The position numbers and the translations under genes are program-made. The notes under the pieces are model-generated. The model was not told the DNA's origin. It did not search any database and worked only from the letters and a program-made list of their open reading frames with translations. Source: Chiridota heheva (taxonomy: Eukaryota > Echinodermata > Holothuroidea > Apodida > Chiridotidae). Taken from it: a stretch of DNA of 64,000 nucleotides. Below, piece by piece: positions 32,100 to 44,299 of this stretch (position 1 is the stretch's first letter; the number at the start of each line of letters is the position of its first letter). Location of the stretch: assembly GCA_020152595.1 (NCBI GenBank), contig JAIGNY010000143.1:362501-426500 (forward strand), given 5' to 3'.

Positions 32100-33160
32100 C
32101 TAATTCAGCACCACAAAACTTTTCACACTAAAGAAATTGGTTTCCAACTTCCTATAATAGGACAATTTAAGGGGAAAATTAAAAAAAAAAGAGTACCTGA
32201 TGTCTACTCCTATATTGCGTTTCCTTTTCTTTTAACTGATCTATTATCCACGGATGGGAGTGGGGTGGTATGGCTCAGGTGGGGTGGGATGGTTAGGATA
32301 TGGGTCAGTGTTTGGGGTCTTTTTTTACTCTCCTTTGTATTTTCTTTTCTCTCTATTGTTGTATAGAGACATGCATGTATATAGTTATAGTAAATTTAGT
32401 ATTATTATCTAGATATTAAGGAGTGTTTTACTCGTTAAGCCGTTAAAGGTTTTTAGAGCACTTTCTTTCACAACCTTTGAATTGTTATTATATATATTTT
32501 CCCAATTATAATGTTATTATGAATTATGAATGCTGTGATGAAACAAATAAATAAATGAAATATTACTGAACCGTATCTTCATGCCCCCAAAATATTGAGT
32601 ATCTTCATGCCCCCAAAATATTGAATAACATTTTCTACATGATCATGCTGTGCTCAGATTCTAACTTACATCAACACTGACCATACAACCATGTATAATA
32701 ATGAGACATAAAATGGTGTGTGGTTGGCGATTACCTAAATAACCCTTAGACCTTCAGTGTGTTCTAAATGCGACTGCAATTTTTCAGAACTTTTTTTTTT
32801 TTTCAAAATTAATTTTCACAACTTAACTTTCATTTTCTATCACTACAAGTTTGGTTCGTTTGAATGCTAAGACAATAAATGTTTCCATAAAAGATCAAAA
32901 ATGAAGGAAATATCGACATAGATGTGAAAATTGGCAAATTTTATGCAAAATTAGGTCGAAATTAATCAATTTTTTTGAGCTTGTATTATTTCCTTGTAAA
33001 TAATAAACATGGGGGATAAATTTCCATATTTAGATTGTTTGTAAATTTTCTTTCCATTGATACCAGTTTAGATTTGTTTTCTCAAAGCACAACATGCAAA
33101 AAACAATAAAGATAAACAAAAAAAATTCACCCCTGTAATTTACTCGCAAAAGCAAAGCTG
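32100..33160. other. Intron 3 DNA, nothing recognised
   Basis: AT-rich with one short direct duplication (ATCTTCATGCCCCCAAAATA at 32575 and 32600). No gene or element boundary was found. Confidence 0.45.
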
Positions 33161-33167
33161 CACATTT

Positions 33168-33232
33168 GGTGTAGTATTCGAACCCGAGTCACCCACGTGA
33201 AAGTCTCGCACGCTTACCGCTATACTACACTG
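33168..33232 (-). pseudogene. tRNA-like sequence (pseudogene or SINE head)
   Basis: The minus strand shows A-box-like TAGCGGTAAGCG and B-box-like GGTTCGAATAC at tRNA spacing. The ends GTGTAGTAT and ATACTACAC can pair fully as an acceptor stem. The T-stem does not pair well, so a working tRNA is unlikely. No SINE body was identified next to it. Confidence 0.6.
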
Positions 33233-34009
33233 CCTATCAGTAGAGTGGATTTGTTTTGATTCTTATATTAGGGTGTGAATAAAGAAGGGGTAGTTGCTCT
33301 TTGTGTTTTAATTGAAAATATGTGAAATAAGGTTTGCGACAATATTTTGTGCGTACGGCAGTTCTATTGCGATCAGGAGCTACAATTTTTTTCTTCAAAA
33401 ATTGATCTCAAAAAGGCTAAGAATCACAAAATTTTGCATAACTTTTGCTAAAAAAGGATAATGATAACAGGGGCAGTCAAAATTTGACCAGAATTTGATG
33501 TATTGATGTCTTCACAAGTTTTTCAGGAGCTTTCAGGCAAAAGCAAGGTCTGGAAGTATGACAAGTAAGTTCTTTTTGAAAAAAAATATGTTTTTTTGTT
33601 AAGTTGTTTGCATTTTTGAAAATTTTCTTTATTTCAACCCATTTAAAAAAAAAATCTTCCAACATAGCCCCTATCAAAAAGTTTCATTTTCTGAAAGAAC
33701 TATTCAAGCTCTTTCAAATGATACCAGGATCACTGTTGTGGGTCTATTCGACAAAGCAAAATAATTCTTTTAAAGTGCATGTCCGAACTGGTTGTGTGAC
33801 GATTGGTTGGAGATTTAAGGTTTAAAAAGAGTTTGAAAAGAGGTGCAAGTTACATGGCTTGAGCAATACAAGTGGTCAATCTGGATGTTTGCTAAAAATT
33901 GCCAGATTTTGCCAAGAGGCAAATTTTCATGATGGTGTTGTAATAGGCTATGACTGAAATGACAACAGATGGAAATAATTTTCCAGTGACGCAACAATCA
34001 GGGGGGGTA

Positions 34010-34110
34010 AACCCCACAGAACTGGGGCAATTTGGGAACCCCTGAGAATGACATATGTTTGCTATGGGGCTTGAGTGCCAAAGTTTCCACGGGCCCCGTC
34101 CCAATGACTC
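34010..34110 (+). repeat. Repeat copy shared with 37735-37808
   Basis: TTTGGGAACCCCTGA, GACATATGTTTGCTATGG, GTGCCAAA and ACGGGCCCC occur in the same order at 37738-37806. The two copies flank the LINE at 35.2-37.6 kb and both lie in AKR intron 3. Confidence 0.75.
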
Positions 34111-34299
34111 TGGTTACGTTATTGGATGCGGCACACAAATGAAATGTGGTGGCGTCTTTAGTAGGAACAAATTTGAGCCATGGCACCCCTCAGGTTGGTA
34201 TTGTAGCTTCCCCTGTAAGTCGAAGGCAGATGCTAATATCATAGATGGTTGCAAACAAGAAATGTTGGTGACTGAAGCCTTTCAAAAATAAAACAATTG

Positions 34300-34930
34300 A
34301 AAGTTCAGACATCTTTTTTATTTAACAATTGTTATTATATTTTAAAGAAAAGTGTTTAATTTTTTTTAACAAACTGAATTTTATTTCTTCAACCCTTCTT
34401 CACATGGTGAATGATAATTACCAGATTTTTTTTTTACTTGGTGTTTCATTACTTTAGTGACATATCTAATGGTGTATAAACCACAACATCTTAGAACAAA
34501 TAAGAGTACATAAAATCTTTGAGAAATGTGAAGATGTGATGCCACAACTAGTCTGATTTCAGTTTACATAAATGAGACTTGAGTATCTCTCTAACAAAAT
34601 AAGATTTGTAAATACTTACTTCACCATTTTGCTATTTTGAAGTACTCTTTCATTTAAATGGACGTGCTGCAACAGTGAACTAATCCTTTAATTATCATCA
34701 AAATGAATAAAACTGAGTTAAAAAGACACCATGCCGAGCATTACTGTACAATGTCAAATGTTGTTTAGGGAAAACCTAATTAACAATTTAGATTAAATAA
34801 TTTGATGTGAAAATCTACAGGGTGTTTTGCATCAATTATCTGAACGATTTTACAAAATATTAAATAAATCATTCAAAACAGAGATGTTTACAAAGTGTAC
34901 TATCTATTCCATGTATATTTGGCGGGGTTT
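34300..34930. other. Intron 3 DNA with weak similarity to 47500-47720
   Basis: CTAGTCTGATTTCAGT, ACTCTCTTCACC-like and TTTCATTTAAATGGACGT words recur in the same order in intron 6. This may be an old shared repeat or a duplicated intron segment. Confidence 0.4.
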
Positions 34931-35039
34931 AATTAATTAATTACTTGCTTATTTTACACAAAAAATGAAACTCCACGCACAAATAATCCAAAATAAGATA
35001 ACAACTTGTAAACAAGAACATCAACCTAACCCTACCACC

Positions 35040-35104
35040 ACCAGCAACAACAACTATCCAGCAACAACAACTATCCACCAACAACAACTATCCACCAACA
35101 ATAG
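35040..35104 (+). repeat. (CAACAACAACTATCCA)n short array
   Basis: Three to four imperfect units at the upstream edge of the LINE. Confidence 0.8.
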
Positions 35105-35249
35105 CAATCCCATCTTCCCCCGCATCCACACAATTTCCAAGGGCGTCCAGACAGACATAGTCTGGATTGGCCAGCTTTTTCACTAGGGAAAAGCCACTCT
35201 TCCCCACCCCCCCCCCCCCATCTATTTATTTCTGCCTTTTCCTCTTCCA

Positions 35250-37600
35250 CTTCCTCATCCACCAACACTTCAGGCCCTTTACTTCAATGTGCCGCTACAC
35301 TCTCCCATTATGGTGGAAACCATTCCAACAACAAGCCACCTCCTAAGGATTATAAACCCCAACAGAACACCTCAACTCATCAACAAATCAAAGGCAACCT
35401 TCAGAACACCTTAAGATCTCCCGTCAACCAACACAAACCTGCCCAACCATCCCCAATTTCACCAACCCTCTCTATGTGGACAGTTTTACCATCTCCTTGT
35501 CCTCTCCATGCTTCCAAACTCTCCAAAATTATCTTGAAAAGTGGCTGGACAACTTAGCTCGCTGGAGTGACATCAACGGCTTCAATTTCTCCAAAGACAA
35601 AACTGTTCTCATTCATTTCAACAACAGCAACTCTTTCTTCCTTCGTCACAATCTCTGTCTCAAAGATTCCATCATTCTCAGTTAGGACAGTTCTCGTTTC
35701 CTTGGAATCACACTTGATTCCAAGCTCTCTTACCTCCCCCACATCAACAGCCTTAAAACCAACTCTTACAAAACCCTCAATCTTCCCAAGGTCCAAGCTC
35801 CCCAGCACTGACTGGGGAGCCAATTGTTTCACCTTGCTCATCCTCTATCACTTCCCTTCCCAAATCTAAGCTGGACTACGGCAACTTCATTTATGGCTCT
35901 GCCTGCAAACTTTACTCGAGGCACATTGAGGTAATTGAAAACAACGCCCTAAGGCTCTGCCTTGGCGCCACCCCCACTACCCTGTCACTAGTCTTCACGT
36001 AAAGGCCAAGGAACTCCCCCTTGACCTCAGGTGTACCAGGGCCGGTCTCTGCTTTGCTCTTCGTATCCTCACTGACCCACAGAACTCATGTTTCTACTCC
36101 ACCGTATCCAGATGCATTCTCATTTCCCCAAAGCCAAAATCAACATTTTATCGATAGCCTGGCGCACTATTTCTCCCAATCCCACCTGGGTTATCCCTTC
36201 TCAAGTTTTCCTTGGCCTTTCCTCCTACACGAAAGCTCTTCACAACCCAGCCTTCTTTCGCTCCAAATACTGCCAACTCGGTAGACACTTCCACGACTAC
36301 TACTTCCTCTTCGCCGATGGCTCCACTCAGGAAGGCTCTGCAGCCGCTGCCTGTCCCGGCCTCATGATGAAATAACCATCTTTAGGAGGAATGGTCCATC
36401 AATCATTCATGGGTTTTGCACAAAGTCCTCCCAAGCAGATAATGTATATTTATATTTAGGCTCGGCCAAGGACTAATCTGATTCGCTTCACTGAACAGCA
36501 TTTATGTGTGTAACAGTAGCTGGTTGCTAACAAGTGAACTGTGAATAGAATATGAAGATGCTGTCAGTTTAGAAGGTATAGATTACCCCTGTGTTGTGTA
36601 TGGTGTAACAATACCTGGTTGCTAGTCAATTAATTTTGAAGAGTTTCTGGATTGAATGATGTGGATTACCCCTGATTTTAAGAAAGTCGGGTTGGAGGGT
36701 CTAAGGGCCAAAAAATCTTGATGCTTTTTTAAGGTTACCTGATGGAGCCTCCATCTACTCTGCTGAGGCAAAGGCTGTCCTCCTAGCTCTAAACTTTGCA
36801 GAATTCTCCTTTTGCCCATGCTTCGTCATCTTCTCTGACTCAAAATCAGTTCTTACTGGCATCCTCATCATACTCTGGTCTAATCCACTCATCTTACAAT
36901 CCTAAACAAACTTCACGTTCTCTCTTCCTCTGGATTAGCCACGTCAGCATCCCTGGCAATGAGAGCCGCCAACAATGCTCTGTCGAACCACATTTCACCT
37001 ATCCTTATTCCACACTCTCTTGACTTTTGCTTCATCATTTTCAGCTACCTTAGGGAGACATGCCAAGACTTCTGGAATCTTAAGACCAGTAACAAACTTC
37101 ACACTATCAATCCCAAAGTTGGGACCAACCCTCTCTCTGCACAGTCACAATCATAGGGAGGATGTTGTTGTCACCCGCATCTGCCTCGGTCACTCCTTTC
37201 TCACCCACTCCTTCCTCCTCTCTGGCTCTCCTACACCTGTCTGCCCTACTTGCAACACTGATTTTTTGATCAAGCGTATCCTCTTAACTTAGCTGTCCCT
37301 TATTCTGGAACTCGAGATCTCTCCTCGCCTCCACTTCCATTTCTGAACTCTTCAAGAATAATCCCTCCAACATCATCACCTTCCTCTACAATTGCAGCTT
37401 ATTCCACCTGATCTAACCCTTACCCACACTCCCTTCCTTTTCTATCCTACCATTCTATTCCTCTCCCTTTTCTTACCTCTATTTGCTTCTTTATTATTCA
37501 TTCCATCCTAAGTCTTGCACCTTAGTTTTCTAACACCCTCTTGGCACATTTGACTCTGACTGTAACGGTGCCGTTAAACATCAACAAACAAACATCAATG
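35250..37600 (+). mobile_element. RNase H-bearing LINE, copy with internal deletion and insertion
   Basis: Readable parts are LYVDSFTISLSS (the DD box mutated to DS, about 35471-35483), NGFNFSKDKTVLIHF, SRFLGITLDSKLSY, then an RNase H start YYFLFADGSTQEGSAAAACP. About 360 bp later the RNase H resumes as IYSAEAKAVLLALNFAEF. The C-terminal TRICLGHSFLTHSFLL with CPTCN follows. The 3' end is TTGACTCTGACTGTAACGGT and a short CAAACAAAC tail. RNase H after the RT is typical of the I/R1/LOA group. Upstream RT domains are missing. Confidence 0.85.
36368..36738. mobile_element. Unidentified insertion within the LINE RNase H
   Basis: This non-coding stretch separates two parts of the RNase H domain. 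It contains two diverged tandem units with CTGGTTGCTA (36518 and 36612) and GATTACCCCTG (36581 and 36664). GGAGGAATGGTCCATCAATC at its left edge resembles 43213-43240 in intron 5. Confidence 0.6.
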
Positions 37601-38229
37601 TTGTAGTGGCTCAACATATATGTTGAGACATGATCAGAAATATGATCTCTATGTGCAATTATATTCAAGAAGCTAGGGCAAAGTCAGATTTTGCGATACA
37701 CCTGAAGAGCAAGTTGAGAATATGATGGTGGCAGTGGTGAAATTTGGGAACCCCTGACCAATGACACTGATATGTTTGTTATGGAAGTGCCAAATTCTCT
37801 ACGGGCCCCTAGGAATATAGTTGTGCCACTATACCTTTTGATTGTCAGATATATAGTTCTTTTGTGATATACTCAACATTTAAAAAAACATCTGAAATGC
37901 ATGTAATTGAAAAAACTGGAAACAAATATTCAAATAGTGAAAATTTAAATAACATTTGCTGTTCTATAATGTTGGGTGTATAAGTATTATTTTACTTTTC
38001 AGTTTGCTGCATTTTGGAAAAATTTACTGAAAACTATGTAATTTTTGTGGAAGCAAGCCCTCAATAGGCTTATAGAATCAATCACAAATGATTTTCCTAT
38101 CTTTGACTGAGACAACTGAACATTTTAAAATGTGTGATGCTTTACTGTAATGTGTATAGAAGTGGTAATTGAAGGAGAGTGATCTCTCATTCTTCTGCTG
38201 ACATTTTTGGTTTACCATTTTTCTTTCAG

Positions 38230-38307
38230 AGTGGTGACAATTCATTCCCAACCAATCCAGACGGATCCTTGAGATATGATGATTACGACTTTGTTCAAAC
38301 ATGGCAG
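38230..38307 (+). CDS. AKR exon 4
   Basis: Acceptor TTTCAG and donor GTAAAT, 78 nt, phase 0. It encodes SGDNSFPTNPDGSLRYDDYD followed by FVQTWQ, the loop-containing segment after the catalytic-His strand; AKR1 proteins have F-P...G and T-W here. It is intact. Confidence 0.93.
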
Positions 38308-38374
38308 GTAAATGTAAACAATTAACGTAGACCTTATGACATTTACTGTTAACATAGTTGTTTAAACCATAGGC

Positions 38375-38435
38375 ATATTTATATATTTATATATATATAT
38401 ATATATCTATATATATATATATATATTTATTTATG
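38375..38435. repeat. (TA)n microsatellite in intron 4
   Basis: TATATATA runs with a few interruptions. The rest of intron 4 (38436-39399) shows nothing recognisable. Confidence 0.85.
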
Positions 38436-39399
38436 CATACTTGTACAGCTGTTTAAAGATACAAGTTCAATTAAGCAATTAATATGTAATCAAAAAGCAC
38501 TTTCTTTACCCAAATATAAAGAATCAGTACAAACAAATTTGACAGGACTACTCCAAATGTCTTATATCACAAAGACATGTAAAGGAGAGTTCTTCGTTAA
38601 ATGTAAGTGTGAAATTTGTCTTTTAAGTTTTAAGTTGCTGTATCAAGCAAACATTCAGCAAGAAATTTTACTTATTTTTTTTGATTATTTGGTGTTGTAA
38701 AACTCTTAGTGAATATGGTCTGTTTGTCTCAGTTCTTCTATGGGTAGAAATGTTTTGATTAACAGTGATTGCTACCATTGGTTTTCAAATGACATTAAAT
38801 GGTACAGTAATCCATCATTTACCTGAACTTCTCAACATGCCTTAGTTATTTGCCTGAAACTCTGATGAGGCTCTGAAAGTAGAGGGTTATAGTAAAAAGT
38901 TTCTTACAAGCACATTTACAATGTGAATTATAAACTTAGATCATACCAAGAGTATTGTACTGCATTACTGTCATTTCCATAGTTCTTTTATGGCAGCTGA
39001 CACATTTATACAGACCTCACTTTCGAAACCACAGTACAACCCAGAATAAGGGTACATGGTGAGTGGTATTATCGCGATTAGTCAAAGATGAATGGAACCA
39101 CTTAAGCACAAAATTGTGAGTAGCGTTGGTTACCGCTCTAAAATCAATGAACCAATTTTAAGACCCCATTCAGTTGGGTCTCGATTTGTAACTTAAGATG
39201 CTAAATTCGATAATGCTGTATATGCTTTATGTCCATCAAAATGGGTCTTCTAACTTTACACCGTTAGTTTAATATGCTAAATTAGATCTGGCCTGGTTCA
39301 AGAGCTTAGTGTATATACACATGTTACAACTTATGAGTTCTTGTTTAATGAGTTGGTTTGTCAAGCAATTGGGAAATATTTTACTTTATTTTCTTGAAG

Positions 39400-39519
39400 G
39401 CTATGGAGAAACTGGTGGGTGCTGGTCTTGCCAAGAATGTCGGAGTGTCAAACTTCAACATATCTCAGGTGCAAAGGATTCTGGATCTTCCAAACACTGT
39501 TCCTATTGCTAACAATCAG
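39400..39519 (+). CDS. AKR exon 5
   Basis: Acceptor TTCTTGAAG and donor GTCAGA, 120 nt, phase 0. It encodes AMEKLVGAGLAKNVGVSNFN followed by ISQVQRILDLPNTVPIANNQ. VGVSNFN (Ser and Asn codons 39448-39453) and the final Gln (39517-39519) are NADPH nicotinamide contacts in AKR1 structures. It is intact. Confidence 0.95.
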
Positions 39520-39959
39520 GTCAGACAATCTTAGATTGTTTTTTTTTTGCTCAGATTTTTTGGTTAATTATATCTCAGTGGCAACGATATCTGACCCCCA
39601 TTATGCTCATACCCTTCTATGATCTTACCCATCTCAGCTACTCTCACTCTTTTCTCTTCCTCTGATATAACCTAACCTTTGTGGCATGTTTTGACCCAGA
39701 CCTGAAAAATGCCACGGTTCCAGCGGTTTATAATCATGGGAAATAACAAGAATTGGTGGCAAGAAATATTTGTTCATCAAAATAGAAATAAATACACTTT
39801 TTACAAATTTCTTGAGTAAGCAACAGTATATGTGGTAAAAGGTTAAAGGTTCGTCCACAATGTTTCGGGTTCATTGCTCTAAGAAAGTCCCCCCACGTAA
39901 TTGTGCGACGAATAGTACATGAAATTGCAAAAGAGGGAACGTGTGGTAAAGTGTGAGCA

Positions 39960-40540
39960 TATCAAGATGTATACAATACAATACAATCAACTTTATTAAG
40001 CACCAGAAACTGGGCAATTTCAGCTCACAAGATACAATCATAAAATGAAATGAGTAAAAAGCTAAAAACATTTAAAAGATAAAAGAGTAAATATATACAA
40101 TGATGAAAATAATAAAATAGAAAAATGCATATGAAGTAATGCTCATGGACTATCTGGAGTGGTTGGCATTATGAAAGGAAATGGCTTTTGGCACAAAGGA
40201 ATTTCTAAAACGATTTGTGGCGATAGCTGGAAGCCTCATTCTACCACTCCTGGCAATCAACCTATTCATAAATTCATTGTGTAATGGATGGTTGGTGTCC
40301 GCGAGGAGGGACTTAAGTTTGCGATCGAGACTGGAGTGGTAGAATGAGTCTATATTTGGTAAATTGCTTTCATTGAAAAGTCGACTCGCTCTTCTGATGA
40401 CAGAATTGATTCTATAGGTGTCATGCTTGGAGGCACAACCATCCCAGCATACGACGCAATAGCTAAAAACAGATGTTAAAACGGAACGATAAAAAAGTTG
40501 TAAAATGTTACTGTCGACGTGGAAAGATTTCAGTTTTCTG
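39960..40540 (-). mobile_element. LINE 3' part (Rex/Jockey-like C-terminus)
   Basis: The minus strand reads LQLFYRSVLTSVFSYCVVCW, CASKHDTYRINSVIRRASRL, SSLDRKLKSLLADTNHPLHN and RSGRMRLPAIATNRFRNSFV, then PKAISFHNA and a stop. This run is familiar from the extreme C-terminus of LINE ORF2 proteins. About 140 residues are open. An AT-rich 3' UTR follows, with an (ACAAT)n-like tail near 39970. Confidence 0.85.
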
Positions 40541-40659
40541 AGGCAATATAGGTAGTAATATTTACTACATTGATATTATTTCTGTCATGATTTTTTGTTG
40601 GAAAATTTTTGACAGCTTTATTTAGAACTGTTGGAAATGTTATAATTAATTCCAACTCT

Positions 40660-40722
40660 TGTTTTGACCATTACTGTCGTGGCGCACTTAAGCTCCACTT
40701 ACTACCAACCAACCAATCTTAA
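40660..40722 (+). mobile_element. LINE 3' tail related to the RNase H LINE family
   Basis: TTTGACCATTACTGTCGTGG, then a GCGC..TTAAG variant and a (CCAA)n tail, resemble the tails at 12498-12556, 37546-37600 and 51686-51735. Only the tail is recognised. Confidence 0.55.
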
Positions 40723-40841
40723 CAATAACAAAATCCACAACAATCGAAACAAAATATAAATCTTGGGAAGCTGATGAAAATATAATATAGATAAAAGTGC
40801 ATGTATAATCAATAATCTACATGTATATAGTATGTAGACCT

Positions 40842-41277
40842 CAGACCCCTAGCTTGATTTGAAAAGGGGCAGGGTGCTAGACTTGTTGGGGGGCACATTA
40901 ATGTGCACATCAAGTGCTGCATCTTTTCGGCATGGAGTCCAGGGGCTGGAATTTTAGCTATAATCATACCTAAGAATGTGCTATTCTGATTGATAAGGAC
41001 CATTCATGAGCAAACAGGACAATTGCTTACTATGCTATCAATCTGTGTTCTGTATCTATGTAAGGTATTCTATTTATGAGGCTAGTTAGTAAGTTTAAAA
41101 AAAAATATATATTTATGAATATGTATATATATTTAAAAAATTTTTCTCATGAGGGGCAGGGCAGACCCCAGGGGCAGGGCGGACCCTAGGGGACAGGGTA
41201 AACCCCCAGGGGAGCAGGGCAGACCCACGGAGGGGCAGGGCAGGCCGCCCCTGTAAAACAGCAAAGCTAGGGGTCTG
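40842..41277. mobile_element. TIR element with internal GC-rich minisatellite
   Basis: CAGACCCCTAGCTT at 40842-40855 is exactly inverted at 41264-41277. Between them 41155-41250 repeats GGGGCAGGGCAGACCC-like units of 17-22 bp. It is 436 bp, non-coding, and the superfamily is not assigned. Confidence 0.6.
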
Positions 41278-41289
41278 GACCTTTCCATT

Positions 41290-42000
41290 TGTTATGATTA
41301 ATATATTATTTCCCTTTATGTTCTGGGATGTATTTTTCTATTCGATTTACCGCAAGTTACTAATGTGTGGTAGGGTGTGAAATTTTGCATTTTACATATG
41401 TACAAAACTGATTTCAACTAACTTTTATTTATCCTGGAAAACCATGTGATAACTGGGCAACATATGTATGTATTTTCTTCTGCTGGAAGTCTCCCACATG
41501 GGTCGAAATTAAAAGTTTTCGCCACTGTTTCATGGAACAGTTCTTCCTCAAATAATAATGTTCTTTAATCAGATTTCACTGTTCCAACTTTTTAGCTGAT
41601 AACAGGGCAAAATCCTTTTTTTAAAATGTTTAAGTTCAAAATGGGCTTAATTTAAAACTACTTTGTTAATATGTGCAAATATGTATATTGGTTAGTAGTA
41701 TCCATTTGTGTACAGTTGAACACCGGCAAGCAGCCTTGCATATATGTGTATTCATGATTAATTGTGGTCAATTGTGACAATTAAGTGCAGACAAGATGGG
41801 GAAAGCTTTTCTCCTTGGAAGAAATTATTTTAATGATAGTCTTGTTTGACAATATACATTATTCTTAGCAGAAATCAAGTTACTGATCATTGATGCCACA
41901 TGCTTTGTGGAACAGTGATGTTTGAAAATGAAGTGTTCCTGCATAAAAAACACTGTTCTTGGAACAACGGAACAGTGGCAAATTCAACCCGTCCCCACTA
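41290..42000. other. Intron 5 DNA, nothing recognised
   Basis: AT-rich. The word GTTTCATGGAACAG and similar 'GGAACAGTG' words recur at 41525, 41908 and 41960, suggesting a decayed repeat. Confidence 0.4.
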
Positions 42001-42006
42001 CCGCTT

Positions 42007-42051
42007 CCAGAAGATCTTCCAAACATATAGTTCCCTTTGCTAAAAATCAGG
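42007..42051 (+). pseudogene. Relic of AKR exon 5 (3' half)
   Basis: AGATCTTCCAAACA, then GTTCCCTTTGCTAAAAATCA and GGT, align with the last ~40 nt of exon 5 and its donor (GGATCTTCCAAACA, then GTTCCTATTGCTAACAATCA and GGT), with small indels and a stop. It lies 2.5 kb downstream of the real exon, so a partial tandem duplication once included exon 5. Confidence 0.72.
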
Positions 42052-42059
42052 TGGGCTAA

Positions 42060-44180
42060 CTAACTCAAGATCTCCAAATAAAGTTTCTACTGTTAATAAT
42101 TTGCTGAGGGATTTCAGAGACTACCATACTGTCAAAGTCTCAGTATTTTAAGATCTTCCATGCATAGTTACTATTATTTGAAGTCTTATAAATAATAATG
42201 AATGAACACTCAAAATTTTCCAGTTGCACGTGCAAAAATTACACTGGGTAATTTTGTTTCCATTTATTGCTGCCAATCAGGAATCTCCTGTTAAAAAAGT
42301 AGCCATCTGGGGTATGCCGTTTGATGCGTGTCATTAGAAAGCATGTATCCAGGAGGTAAAATATTTTAAGGGCAGTTGTTTTCTTGCTGGGGGGCAAGAT
42401 TATGTACAAGTATTTGTATATCCTCAAGACATTCCTTTAAAAATAAAGACTTAGTATGTTAGCAAAAACCTAAAGCAGAATTGAACTTAAAAGTGCTTTG
42501 ACTATTAGAAATTTATAAAAGCAATTCAAAATAAGCAAAAATCATTTTTTGTCTCTATTAAATTCATTGATATTAACAACATTTGTCATTTGAGAGAAAA
42601 GCATTTTTTCATAAGTTTATTTTAAGTGTAAATTCTATTTGCAACAGGAACAACCTCTTTTCAACCCAGTGACGAGAACTTGAAAACCATTGAACTGTCA
42701 AAAATAGAAGAAAACAATCCTTTAAAAGGGGAGAAAGCTTAGCAATGCACAATGGGGCAATCATTTTCTTGTTTTTTTATCTTTGAGAGATACTTCAAAG
42801 ATGCTTTGTTTGCGGTATACTTTATTCCCGATGGCTTGGAAAGGTTAAGTGCGAAGTGTCTAATTTGTTATCTCGTCCTAACTCTCCATTAGACATGATC
42901 GTGAGATCATTTCTCTTGATAGTTGATCTGTAAGGCATTTGTATAGTAATTTTGTGGGTTTTGTAGTCGTGTGAGGCAACGGTTTCTTTGATAGGACTTA
43001 TTTTCTGCCATTTGTGGTGTTATTATAGTAAAGATAGAAAAGAACACCTGCATCACATTAACAATGAAGTGATATTTTGTATTGTAATGCAACTAAGTAT
43101 TCGGTAAAGAAAATTGAAATCTTGTGGCTAGAGTAAGATTGTAGTAGCCTGCAGGATACATATGGTTAATATCTACGAACTACAAATTTACATCAAAGCA
43201 ATATCTTTCCTCAGGAGAAATGGTCTGTCAATCATTCACACTTAATGAACACATCAGTTCAGGCGTATGATAAAAACACAAGAGTTTGGAAACAAATTTC
43301 TCCCATTAAAGACACCTAACACGGTTCAGTGATTTCAATCACAGCAGTGCCTTGATTATTCAGCTCTTGCTTTGTGTAATCTTATACGCACAAATAACCT
43401 TGGGCTACTTGGCTGTGGGTGCATGGATTGCTGGTAGGCTTAAAGAAAAACTTTTTGGCATGTATCACTTGATACCACTTAATTTACACTCATTTTTTGT
43501 CAACCTTGGTCAGAAATGAGTCTCGAAATTCCATACATTTTGGTACTAAAAATAGAAAGGAAGAAATAAAAAGACTGCTGATTCAATAATGTTCCTTTCT
43601 TTAAAAAAAGATGGATTTAGGTCAAGTCATACATGGGAAGGGTTTATGTGAGTGATGAGATGAGGTCAGAGCAGGAGGAATTGATGTAATAATGCAGCAA
43701 AGAATAAAAGGAAAGAAAAGTAACCAATAAAGAAGGGCAACATTTAATATATCACTGATATTGTAATGTTTAGCTGAAATGTAAAATATTGTCAATTTTG
43801 TGCAGAGCTCTTAAAATTGTTTGCTTGTTTGAGGTTCATAATAGACCTCCATTAAAAAATTTACATCAAGATATACATGGTCTTTTCATTAACCAGTTTT
43901 GGAGCATTGGTTGGTGACCCACTAGGGATTTAACCTGGAATACTGAAATCAAAAGCTGAAGCTTAAAGCCAAAGGCGTTTCATGAATTAACAAAATACAA
44001 AAATATTCTGGTACATCATAATATTTGTATCTTTGGTTTTATCTTACCATCATTCTGCAGATGTTGGATGTTATATATGTTACCTATGGAATATATTATA
44101 TTATTATTTACATTATATTTCTATTATATATTGATTATTATGCAATAATTATGTTGAGTTTGTGTGCTCATTTTTTATTC
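42060..44180. other. Rest of intron 5, nothing recognised
   Basis: AT-rich with no supported gene. AGGAGAAATGGTCTGTCAATC at 43213 resembles the left edge of the LINE insertion at 36381. Confidence 0.4.
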
Positions 44181-44185
44181 AACAG

Positions 44186-44292
44186 GTTGAGCTGCACCCA
44201 TATTTGCCCCAGGATGAGTTGGTCAATTTCTGCAAATCCAAAGGAATATCGGTGACTGCTTACAGCCCACTTGGGTCTCCAGACAATCCTTT
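44186..44292 (+). CDS. AKR exon 6
   Basis: Acceptor TTCAACAG and donor GTAAGA, 107 nt, leaving phase 2 (TT plus C from the next exon gives Phe). It encodes [20 protein letters not shown] followed by [15 protein letters not shown]. The Tyr of AYSPLGSP (codon 44261-44263) stacks on the nicotinamide ring in AKR1 enzymes. It is intact. Confidence 0.95.
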
Positions 44293-44299
44293 GTAAGAT

